Of a stretch of 64,000 bases of DNA, positions 33,300 to 44,790 are shown piece after piece. A program made the translations under genes and the position numbers. Source of the stretch: Campylorhamphus procurvoides (lineage: Eukaryota; Chordata; Aves; Passeriformes; Dendrocolaptidae); contig WBMV01006503.1 of assembly GCA_013396655.1 (NCBI GenBank), positions 759,896 to 823,895 of the forward strand, given 5' to 3'. The notes below the pieces were generated by a model. That model was given only the letters and a program-made list of their open reading frames with translations. It was not told where the DNA came from and searched no databases. Within the stretch, counting starts at the first letter, position 1; each line of letters opens with the position of its first letter.

Positions 33300-33885
33300 T
33301 GGGATCACTGAGTCAGGTCAAGGGAGGTGATAAGCCCTCTTTACTCCATTATTTTGAGATCCCACCTGGAGTGCTGCATCCGGCTCTGGGGCCCCCAACA
33401 AAAGAAGGACATAGACCTGTTGGAGTGAGTCCAGAGGAGGGACACAAAGATGATCACAAGCACTGGAGCACCTGTCCTACAAAGACAGGCTGGGAGCGCT
33501 GGGCTTTTTCAGCCTGGAGAAGAGAAAGCTCCAGAGAGACATTATAGCACCTTCCAGTACCTAAAGGGGGCTGTGGGAGAGCTGCAGAGGAGCTTTCTCA
33601 AGGGCATGTAGGAATAGAAGAGGTAATGGCTTTCAGCTGAAAGAGGTCAGTATTAGATTGGATATAGGAAGAAATTCTTCCCTCTGAGGGTGGTGAGGTA
33701 CTGGCACAGGTTGCCCAGAGAAGCTGTGGACACCCCATCCCTGAAAGTGTTCAAGACCAGATTGGATGGGGCTTTGAGCAACCTGGTCTAGTGCAAAATG
33801 TCTCTGCCTGTGGCAGGAGAAGTTGAAACAAGATGATCTTTAAGATCCTTTCCAACCCATTTCATTTCATTCAATTCCACTAATT
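33300..33885 (+). mobile_element. CR1 LINE 3' fragment, sense (longest in the window)
   Basis: Starts with 'gagatcccacctggagtgctgcatcc.gctctggggcccccaaca', the segment that precedes the CR1 3' UTR. It then runs through 'ggctgggagcgctgggctttttcagcctggagaagag' to 'gatgatctttaagatcctttccaaccca' and a decayed octamer tail. About 590 bp, 5'-truncated, with moderate divergence. Confidence 0.95.
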
Positions 33886-36800
33886 AACTGCTGCATCACA
33901 CTTTTCTGGAAGTAGCATGATCAGAAGGGATCTTCATCCAAAAAATCATTCAGTCCAGGCCACTGAGCAGCCCGGTCATTTCCAGCCCACTGTCCCATGC
34001 TTTGGATGAAGAGCCATCATTACCACACCCTCACTGGAGGGCATGGGGGGACCAGAAACAAGCCTCTCACCACAAATGCCTACCCAGGTCTCTGTTATCA
34101 GGTTTAGAGACCAAATTGCATCTCATGGCCCTGTCTGGGCAAGAGCAAGGTGGAGGCAGTACCAAGCCCTGCTTCAGCAGCTCCCTAGGGAGTAGCTTAG
34201 GATCCACAAGATAAGAGGGGGACAGGATCTGCGGCACAGTGGTGGGACGTTTTGGACAGCACATGTGAATCTGCACTCTGTGCTTTGGACACAGCTCCAC
34301 ACTTGCCAGTTGAGGCACCAGTGCAAGCTCTTACCAATTGCCTACCTGTCCTAAAAGTTACCATCCTTGGCACCTGTACCACTCCTTGTTGACTTTGGCA
34401 GTAAGCATGGGGCATGAACAGTACTCAGCTGCTGTCCCACAGGGATTTTACTAGCTTGATGTTTCTTTGTGACTCAGGGAGGGCTGGTCTTGAGGAGTGG
34501 TTTGATGCCAGAGCTATTAAAACTGATGCCACCTTTGGACTGAGACAAAAGACAACCGGTTTGATGATAGATCTGAAAGAACTTAATGCTACCTGCAATG
34601 AGTACCTCCAGCTTCATCTGCTGGTGAGTCACTTAGGAGTGTATAATTCTTAGGAAACAAAACTTTAGCAACCATCTCTTTTGCTTAGTCTTAGGGCTTA
34701 GTTCACTGCAGACTGGTGCAAAGCAATATCAGATGCTTCCTTTCCATTTGGTTTGTTTTCTACCAAGGTAGCCCTAGTGCAGAGATTTGGCAGCTTGCAG
34801 GAAAACTGAATGAAACATGCTGTTATGTCACTGGAAATCCTGGGTAAGGTATTCACCATGCATAAGTCAGTAGAGCCCCTGTGTTTCATAGGCAGTGAAT
34901 AATTTCTCATACAGAGTGATGAATGCTGTGATAACACAGCGCAGCATGTGTGTTACTGGCCTGTAACAAAGTACTGTCACGGTATAATGAGCTCTGTGAT
35001 GCTGGGTTTGCATCTTGCCTTTTCTTGTTCCCCCATTCCTGCTCACATCACCTGGCCCTGGAGAGCCTCTGCTCCTGGTGCACTTCTCTATCTCTTCCAC
35101 CCCCAAGCTGAGGAGTCCTTCAGCTTAGCTTGTCATTGAGGAGGGAATGTAGGATGAGCAGAAGAGAACTGCACCCCTCTTTCCCGCTCTCCTCTCTTGG
35201 CTGCTGGTGCTCCTGGAGCTACTGAATGGTCTCAGCCTTTGAATAATGGACTGGGAAGGGCGCTGTGTGCACTGAGGGGAGAGGGATGAGGGCCAGGCTC
35301 AGCACAGCCTTACTCGACTCCAGGTTCAGGGAAAGTTTCTAAGGAAACTTCCCTGAAATAGTGTAAATCCCATGGGAAAAGTGAGCTAGTGAGGAAGTAA
35401 TGTGGGGAGAGGAAGAGGCCAAACACTTCTGAACCCCACTGGCCTCACTCTGAAAAGACCCTGAAGTAGCATGACATGGTTTTGGTACTGTGAGTGGTTC
35501 CAGTAGCATCACTCATCATTCTGGTATGTAATAATTTGTCCATTTTGTAACACCTCCTTTTTCTTAGAGAAAAAGGAGCTAAAATGAAGGGTTCTGCACT
35601 AGTTTCAAAGTGGATGCCCTGAATCAGAGTGCACCAAAACTTGCATTGTTCCCACTGATCCACAGCAGAACCAGTGCAATGTCAATATTTTCTACTACCA
35701 GTATGTTTCCATTATGCAGCAGTTACATCTATTTTTACCAATTTGGATATGCAGAGAAAAGCAATGAAAAGAGGCATTAGAAGAAGAAGTAGTTAAGAAA
35801 ACCAGCTATCCTAATACTGAGGTTTGCAATTTTAATGTGTTGAAGCAGAAGTACATCTAAAGTAGTGCCATGTGGATGCTTTCCACTTTTTCTTGCCACA
35901 CACTTTATTATTCCACCACTACCCACCAGCAGCTTGTTTTGTGCCTTCTTTGAAGCATCTTGCACTGAGTCTGGTCGCCAACACCACATGACAATGTTCC
36001 AGATTCATCAGTGTGTGTCACTAAGTGTATGGTATTAATTTTTTCAGAAGTGAATTCTGGTGATGAAAAGGAGAAACCATTAATTGCCCTAAGTAACCTC
36101 TTTATCTACAGGATTTAAGTTTACAGCTCTGCTCTCCTCAGCCTGTGCCCTCAGCATAATATTGTCATGGGGCTATGCTATCCCTTGCAGGCACATGCTG
36201 TAGGCCAGGAATGCAGGCAGAGTGGGATCAGAGTAAGTGAAGGAATCTGTTTCTGTACACCATTAACTAGTCCTAGCTGGTACTGGGATTATTTATTGTT
36301 ATTAGAATATCCTACCTTGAGGATTTCTTGCACTTGCTATGAAACACATGTAGATACAGACTAGGAACACAATTTGAGATTTGAGACCATAAAGCTGAAC
36401 TGATTTCCTCCTTCCTCTTTATTTTTGCAAAGTCAAATAACTTGTGTTGTCTCAGGAGGGCCAGGATTTCAACTGGAGACTGAGAGACCTGAGGCAAGCT
36501 TCAGCGTTAGACTCAAAGCAGTAAGAGGTTGAGAGCTGTCTGGATGCTATTCTTGGCCTTTCACTGGCTCCTCCTCTGACCAAGCACTTCTCCGTGTCTC
36601 TGTTATCTCTCTGTTAAGACAGGATTATTCTGCTAAACCACTTTAATTACAGGGCTTAGGAAAAGGCTGGAGAAACCCCTTGAAATATTGATGGAAAAAA
36701 CACAGCAGTTCTCACTTTTTATAAATGTCCATATATAGCTAAACTTAGGCAGTCTCCAAGTGGATTTATTTATCCAGCAGATTGTATGCTCTATGGCTTT

Positions 36801-39800
36801 CTCCAGTGATACTCTGCTCCTCAGGTTTACATTCCCAGGGGCTGAATCCTGAAAAATCAGCTTTGAAGAACACGTTGTGACATATCTCAGCCAAGAAGTA
36901 CAAGTCCCTCTGTCCTGGCTTTATAGCCTGTCTGTTGTCAGATCACCTCAAAGGAGCTGAATCCACTCACACTGCTAGTGTTGCAGACCTGCAGCAAGAT
37001 GAGACTTAGCGGCGTGCTTTGTGCAATGTGGATACTGCACATGCATAGGTGCATATGCAGCTGCTATTATGTAGCCCTTTTCAGCCTCTTTTCCCCAGTA
37101 TTTCAGTTCTTTAGTGTATCTATTTACTTTCAGAGGAAAAGCGAGAGGTAGAGAAATATTGCTCTTTGTGGGGAAACTGAAGTGAGGCATTATGTGACCT
37201 TTTCCCAGTCTCTCTGTAGCTTGCTGGTGGAGCTGAGAGACAGTTTGGAGCTCCTTGTTCCTGGCTGTTTGTAGTCCTGCTGCCATAGGTAATACTGCTG
37301 GTCTAGGTGGTGCTGCATTTGCCAGAGTGCTTTGGTGAGCAGGGCAGCTTGGCCGGGGGTTTAGCTGGCATGGGCATGTGCGTGGTCCTTGCAGAGGAGT
37401 GCCATAGATGTGCCATGCTCAGAGTTGGTTTGTTACCTGCCTTGTGTTCAGGCTTGATGGCAATCCCCCTCCTTGGCAGGGCTGTGCATGATGGGGTGGC
37501 TGGCAGCAGCCTCGTTTGCTTCTGGTTCTGCCCTGACACAAAAGCCCTGCATGAACTTCTGCCCCCTGCAGTGAGTCTAGGATTGCCAAATTCCCAGAAA
37601 AGGCTATTCCCCCAGCAGTGACAAAGCAGGGCTCCAGCCCAGTACAGATCACTTTGGGAGATCCTCTTTTTCTTCTGGCAGCCACCCAATGACACTCATG
37701 CTTTTGTCCCCGTTCCCGTTTCCTCCCTGTGGCTCCATCTGGCCTCATGCAACCTGCTCACCTGCTGTCTGATGTGACCTTTCTCCTCAGTGATGTATGA
37801 TTCCACCTCTGTTTTTTTCCACAAGATGCTACCCTTCATCTGGAGTGGGAAAGCTCACTCATCAGCTTCTGGATGAAGAGAGCAGAAAGCTGACCCACTG
37901 TTGTGCCTTTCACTTGCAGAACGATTGTCAGCTGCGACAGCTTCCAGTTACCAAATGGCTTTCTAGTGATTAATAGAGTCTTGGCAAATTTACCAAGTCT
38001 GCTTCTGGGGCTGGGGCTGGGAAGGGGCAAGCATAGGCTGGGCTGGTCCCTAAGCACCAAGGCTCTGCAAGGGATGGTGCAGCACTACCTTTGGTGGCAG
38101 GACCATCTCTTTCTCTCACCATCAATGCCAAGGTAACCCTCAAGGAGCTCTGGCATCAGCACTCAGCCATTTCTGAGCAGAAAGGCTAGTGTCAGGAGCA
38201 ATGCCACCCAGCCACAGCCCATGCCAGATGAGTTCCACTGGAGCCTCCCTGGGACCTGGCCTGGAGTATCAGTAAGATTCAGGGAATGACACAAAGAGAC
38301 AGGAACTTCTTCTCTCCCAGCAAGGGCATGTTTTTCAATTTATACCAATTAAATAATGAATAAGGGTGATTAATTTAACAAAAAAATAGTCAGTATTCTT
38401 TTAACGATAGAAATCATCCTCAGTAGCAACATTTTCTAAATATGTCTCAAAAATAGGCTTCAGTCACCATGTTTCTGTATCACCGTGGCCTGGATTGCAC
38501 TTGGCCTCCCACCAGGATCCTACTTGATATCCATGCGAGATTCCAACAGAGAGGGTATCCAGGCTGTGCAGTGGCCACTGACACCACTCATTTGACAAAA
38601 GGGATTTTTTCCTGCCCTGTTCAAATGAGGGGAATATATTATGCTCAGCAATAACTGGAGAAATGTTCCCCTCTTCAGCTGTTGTATGTGAGCCTGAGCC
38701 CTAAAGAATTCTTGGAAGAAGATGGAATTCAGCACCACAAAGTAGTTGATTTGTACGTGGCGTGACTTGACCTAAATACCACCCTATAAACCATAAATAA
38801 CATGCTTAGTAACATCACAATTTTTGTGGTATCATATTCCCATAGCATGGCTTTAAGGTCATGCTGGCAGCTGACAGGATGACTAAATTCTTTATCAAGT
38901 TCTGGTTTGTAGCTGAGTCTTGTGTTTCCTCTTAGCCTGAGCTCCCCAAAAAGTTCCAAATAATCGGTAGAAGGACAGAAGGGAAATGGACCACAAAGTG
39001 GATAGAGGTGGCACCTACCATCTGTCACATATACCTAATGGTCCTCTCTTGGCATGGTGGGAGCCAAATCCTACTGAAGTACAGCTTTCTTCCTGCAGGA
39101 TAGATTATTCTTATGGATCTCTGAGGAAGTGATTACATCTTAAAAAATCCACAAAGGACCAGGACTTCTGCATAACAACTTAATCTCACTTCTGGGGCGA
39201 GCACCTGGTAGCAGGAATCGATTCAAGATAACTAGTTAGGAGCACTCGTATCTCAGCTCTCAGCTTGCTCCCTTCTACTGCATCTGGAGGTCATCTCAAC
39301 AGTGAAGAATTCCAAAAATAGAAATTGGGATTGCTTTGTAATTGCCAGTTTTCAAATGTGGGAGTTTCACATTTTCAGCGCAGCTGCAGGTTTCCCTGCA
39401 ACTTTGAAGAGGCTTGAAATAGACTCCTGAGAAAGAAACCACACTATCTTCTTTCCCAACCATACCTGAACAGAGACTGCTGCTTAATCTGCTGAGTCCA
39501 AAGCATGAGCTAGATTGAGGAATGAGAAAATGATGTAAAGTATCTGTGCTGGTGAAAGTTTGACAAAAGGAAACAACCCTGTTCTACTCAGAGAATGTGA
39601 AAGGTAAGAAAACAAGGCAGCTGAAGTGATTTCCTGTCACAGTTTTGTCAGGGAAATGTATAGGACTTCATATACCTCTGTTGCTGAGGGCTTTAAACTT
39701 CTAATCTCAAGGAATCTAATTTCTACAAAACACGGTGATAAGAATAGAAAGGAGGAAAACTCTTTACCAAGTAAGGTGCTGCACCATCAGTAGAGAATGA

Positions 39801-42800
39801 ATACAGTGGGACTCTCTATTCCCACAAGGAAATCAATCCAATGTGAGACTTCACGCCAAAAAGTGAAATGTTTTTTTTTTTTAAAAGCTGTTTGGTTTGG
39901 GGTTTGCCTTGGGTTTTTTAGGGTTTTCTTTTGTTTTTGTGGCTTGACTTTTTTTAAAGTCTATGTGGGGACTTCTGTGTCCTTTAAACAGGCTATTCCT
40001 TCAAAGAGACTTGACCTCACAGTGAAAACAAGCCAGTGACTTTTCATGGCTCAAAGTCTAAATGTTGCCAAGAGATAAACTATTTATAGGCTTAACACCT
40101 GACTAGGTGTTAAATAGCTCTGTCTCATAGATCTTTTGGTGGAAAATTATCACTCCAGATTGAGACTGGACTGAAAACCCAAAGACCTGGAATGCTAGAA
40201 AGGATTTGGGTAGGATTCAAGATGCATTTATGAAAATGCATTTAATGCATCTTCTCTAAGCTATGTGTAACTCAGCAGGACTAGAGACTTTGGTAATGAT
40301 AGACAGGTCCTTCATCTGTATGCAAACAACACAACAGTGAATTTACTTAAAAGAAAATCACCTAAGTGTTTAAATACAGCATTAAAACACAAATGGGTTT
40401 ATCTACACCCAAGGAGCCTTCTGCAAGCTGGATGTATAACAGCCTCCACCAGCTGGTGGCCCCCCTCCTTCTAACACAAATATTCCCTTGGCCCTGGTTT
40501 ATTTTTTATAAAAGCAAGAGAAAAAAGTATCAAAGCCTGTTGGACTGATTTGCTTGTTTGGAGGAGCTGAGAGAACATAGTTGACCTTAGACATTTATGT
40601 GGGGGGGTGGGTCAGGGAGCAGGACTGTATTCGTTTTATAATGTAATAAAAGTTTTAACATATTACAACTCTCTTGGTTGTTTTGCATAGGGCTCCAGGG
40701 GTCACAACCAATTTGCTAAAAAATATTGAGCTATAAAACAGTCTGGAGCCTCTTCTACTGCAACTATAATCCTCTAATAAAGAAGTGGAGAAAAACAGAC
40801 TGTGTCACTCACAAAAGGGCAGAAACAAAAATTCAGAGCTGAGGGAATCTAACCATAGTCAAAACCCCGACATCCTGGGCCTAAGGATGTGTCTGTGTTG
40901 TCTGAGAAAAGTGCTAAGCAAGGCCAGTAGGCTGCAATTTGTCCAGGCAGGTTTCTTCAGGTTGGTTCCCCCTGAGTGTTGTATGGTTGCGTGAAGCCAG
41001 GAGCAAAACAGAGCTAACAACCAATGATGGAAATGGGAAATGGGGGTCAGGAGGCTCAGGATGCTTATAGTCACTTTCAATTCAGTCTGTACTTGCAGTG
41101 ATAATGTAGTGGAGACATCCAAGCATCACAGCCCTCTTCCACAGGCTCAGCAGACCTGCTGTCTGTGGTGCATGGCTGGAGTTTGCAGGTCTCAGACCTT
41201 CCTGTGCAAGAGGCATGCTTTAGACCCTATCTTCAATACCAAGCTCAGCAAGGCAGAAGTGAACCATGCACTTTGTGATTCCTTTCATCACCTTCATGTC
41301 ATCTTGGCCTAACCCAATTCCCAAGAGGACTAATTGTTGTGATGCTGCTAAGATGCAGTATGCAGTCCTGTCTTACTTTCTTCTCAAGCACAGTTGTATT
41401 GGTAAGTTGAAGAATTCTGTTTCTTGGTATCAGCTAGAGAAGTCTGTGCTCCTAGTTCCCAGCCATAGGGCTATATAGCAGATCCCAAGGTCAAACTGGG
41501 CTGCTGCTGTTATAGAAGTGTCCCTCATCCTCTACCTACCATTTGCCTGTGCTGACCAAGTCACTGCCTGCTGTTCCTTCATCAGCTGCCAGCTGCACCC
41601 CAACACACCTCTGCACAGCTGATTGCTGGGGACTGACTGTGTGCACTGGGCCCATCTCAGGAGCAAAGGGAGGCTGTGTCACTTGCTGCTATTACAGTAA
41701 AGGAAACAGCAGGTGCCTTAGAGTAACACTGTACAGCAATTTGTCACTGACTTTCAGCAGTAAACCTTCATACACTTTTTTTTTAGCAACTTTCCTCCCT
41801 AGCTTTTGCTACCTGCAAAGAAAATGGAGAAACACATGATTATTTTAGAAGAGTTAGTTCAAACAGTAAGGACAAAGTATGTTGTTAAAGGGATCTTTTC
41901 GTGTCAAAGGAGCTTTTAATTGTGTTATGTCTCATGAGAAGGATGTCCATGATGTCGGAGGAGTATATAAAACAGCTATCCTTTGAGAGGAAAATCCAGC
42001 AGTTCTGACAGTTCAGCCTCCCAGCGGTCTTCTGAAATAATAGGAATACTAATAATCATAATACTTAATAATAGCAAGTATAAATGTCCCATGGTACTAG
42101 ACATTAATGAGATCTACTCCCAAATACTTCATGTGGTGTTCCTGAAAGGCAGACTCTATCACACAGGTGCAGTAGGGAGAGCTGAGCAGAGCAGGAGAAC
42201 GGAGAGCCTGTCTGGGACAATGGGAACTTGGCTGGCTCACCGCTAGTGAGAAAGTATCCCAGAGTGGATACCAGTGCTTTCTATAAATAAAGCAAGGGCA
42301 TAACATCACGGAGAACAAACAGCCAGTTAAGCTAAAGGACAGAGTTGGCAGCAAAAGAAATAAAGGGCCATGAGTCAATTAGATGAAAGCTTGTAAACAG
42401 TGGAAAGAGATCTTGAACTGTATATTACTGGTGTAGTGGGAGCTGGGGCTACAGCCATGTTGAACCCATCCCTTTGCATACTGTCATTGCAAGTTACGGC
42501 TTCTTGAAAGCCCTCTAATGCTGGAGTTGCCTAAATCACTTAGCACTCTGCCACAGGCATTGAGAACCTCCTGGGACCTGCAGGTTCTGCATCACCACCT
42601 GTCCAGCACTGCTCAGGCTGAGCAGCTTCATTCTTTGCTTGTCTCTGAGCCACATCAAAAGTGGCTGATCACCAACAGATGTCCTGGGGATTAAACCTGG
42701 ACAGCTTCTCACAGTGGTCAAGAGGTACTGTATTTTAGTCATCACTAGAGGAGGGGGAGACAGTGCTCCATCATCCACATATTTTACACAGCTGCTTTAT

Positions 42801-44435
42801 TGATAAACAAGCCGGATAACAGAGGTTAATCCCCACTGACTTTAGAAGGAACCTGAGCTCCCAGATTTTTGAGTCCTCTTTGGCTTTAAATCAGCATTCT
42901 TCTTGTCCAGCCAAGCAGTTCTTGCATCCCCTTACTGTGTTTAGCCCTGATTTCCTTGCTCCTTTTTGATGGGTCTTGTTATATTCTGAATGAGGATTGT
43001 ACATAATGTTTACTAACAACAGCAAGGGACAAGACTTAAAGTTGCAATGAGTCCCTCTTAGTACCTTGATCCTATTACTAGTACTGTACTATTATGCTAA
43101 TTTAGTTTACTAACAGAATAGATGGAACAATGGAGATGCACAAGGCTGTATGAGACCCCATGCGGACAGAGGCAGCCCTGGCTTGCACAGTCGGATATTG
43201 AGGCAGTGGGGGCTTAGCCCTTACCTGACTCTCCATTTTTCAACTCTGTTACCAGTTTATTTTTATATCCCCCTGCAGTGTCCTGCATAGATTTATTAGT
43301 TTCCAGCAGATCAAGTCCTAAACAATTAAAGTGCTCACACTGGGAATGGAGCACAGTGGGAGGGGGGGGGAGCGGGGAGGTGGTGCATACAGCAGATGTT
43401 CATGTGATAACTGACCCCAGTGTTATTGCTCAACCCAACCCAAAGGATTTTACAGCATGAGCAAAGACCTAGGCTGCAGTCCATGCAGGCTGCAGCACTG
43501 ACTCACGTGTCATGGTAAATTATGAAAGTCACTCCTGTCACTGCATGTGGGATGTCCCCCAGAGAGACAGTGAGCACAATACTCTTCCTGGGAGAAAGAC
43601 TATAATTTGCAGCAATTCCCCTGCTTCAACAGGCTATGCCTGTTCCTTAAATTTCCTACTGATTGCAACGTGTGTGAACGTGCAAATGCCACCCATGAAC
43701 GACTAGAAGACAGTCACAATGGCATGAAGCAGGACTAAGCCCTGATGCCAGGGCTCTCCTCTCCAAGCACAGAGGAGAAGGATGCTTAAGTCTCTGTGTG
43801 CTTGGTGGACAGCCCTATTCTCCACTGGAACGCAGCTTTCATCCTCACTTTAATTTCTTGCCTCTTGGCAGTGAGTTCTGCTGTGACACAATTGACTTTG
43901 ACCTCTCTTTAGAAGCAGAGTCTTCTGGAGTGTATTTGCACTTCTTTCCAGTGTCTTGCTGGGGGCCTACCAAGAAAACTGACTTTGCAAGCCAGTAAAG
44001 GCATACAGCAAATCCCCTTGTGACTGTAAAAAGCCAATTCAGAGTATAATCTTTGTTCTAAACCTGGCCAAAATGTCAGGTTCTAACCCCTCACCCTCCT
44101 AGTACAGTCATACCCTTTATGTGGTGATCCCAAAGCTGAACAGAATTGTGACAGTTTTCAAAGTCCCTGTTTTGTTGAAGTAAATCATGAGACTTCCTCT
44201 GAGCATGCAAGGAGCCACCGTTACTCAGGGTTCTATCCTGCCACTGGGCCCAAGAAATGCGAAGTGGAAAGGCATCTTTTGATCAGGGTGAAGTTAAGGT
44301 GCAGCAAAGGGGAAGGTGGTGGGCTGAGCTGTACTCACACTATTACAACCAGTGAGGTTGGTAGGATAGCCCACTGAACTCTGCAGCTGAGGTCAGTGTA
44401 GCCCTGCCAAGCTCTGCAGTGCCCAAGCAGCTAAC
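33886..44435. other. Intergenic stretch of about 10.5 kb
   Basis: No exon I can defend on either strand. G-rich motifs occur at 40601-40616 and 43358-43383, an AATAAA at 40645-40650, and a strong TATA sequence at 41964-41972. None is tied to a gene. Confidence 0.5.
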
Positions 44436-44575
44436 ACAGAATCACAGAATATGTTGAATTGGAAGGGACACACAAGGATCACTGAGTCCAACTCCTAGCC
44501 CTGCACAGGACCATCCCCAAGAGTCACACCATGTTCCTGAGAGTATTTTCCAAACGCTTCTTGAACCTTACTTGG
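44436..44575 (-). mobile_element. CR1 LINE 3' end, antisense
   Basis: Plus strand: 'cacagaatcacagaatatgttg', 'ggatcactgagtccaactcc.agccctgcacaggaccatccccaagagtcacaccatg'. This CR1 type is common in neoavian genomes. The match stops at about 44575. Confidence 0.92.
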
Positions 44576-44589
44576 AAAGCACGATTTCC

Positions 44590-44790
44590 AGATCAACTGT
44601 GAGCTGATCATTCTTGCAATCTGTCCTTCCGCTCAGGGCACTGAGACACCCTTGGTCCATCTTCTGTGTTGAAGGCAGAAGCCAAGAAAGCATTAAACAC
44701 TTCTGCCTCTTCTCTGTCCCGGTTTGTGAGGTGACCATCCTCTTCCTGTAATGAGCCAATGATAATTCTACACTGTCTATTGCCATTAAT
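44590..44790 (-). mobile_element. CR1 ORF2 fragment, antisense, next to a CR1 3' tail
   Basis: Plus strand 'cttggtccatcttctgtgttgaaggcagaagccaagaaagcattaaacacttctgcc' is the reverse complement of the linker between endonuclease and RT of CR1 ORF2. In the full element this lies more than 1 kb from the 3' UTR, so an internal deletion, or a second insertion in the same orientation, joins them. Confidence 0.6.
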
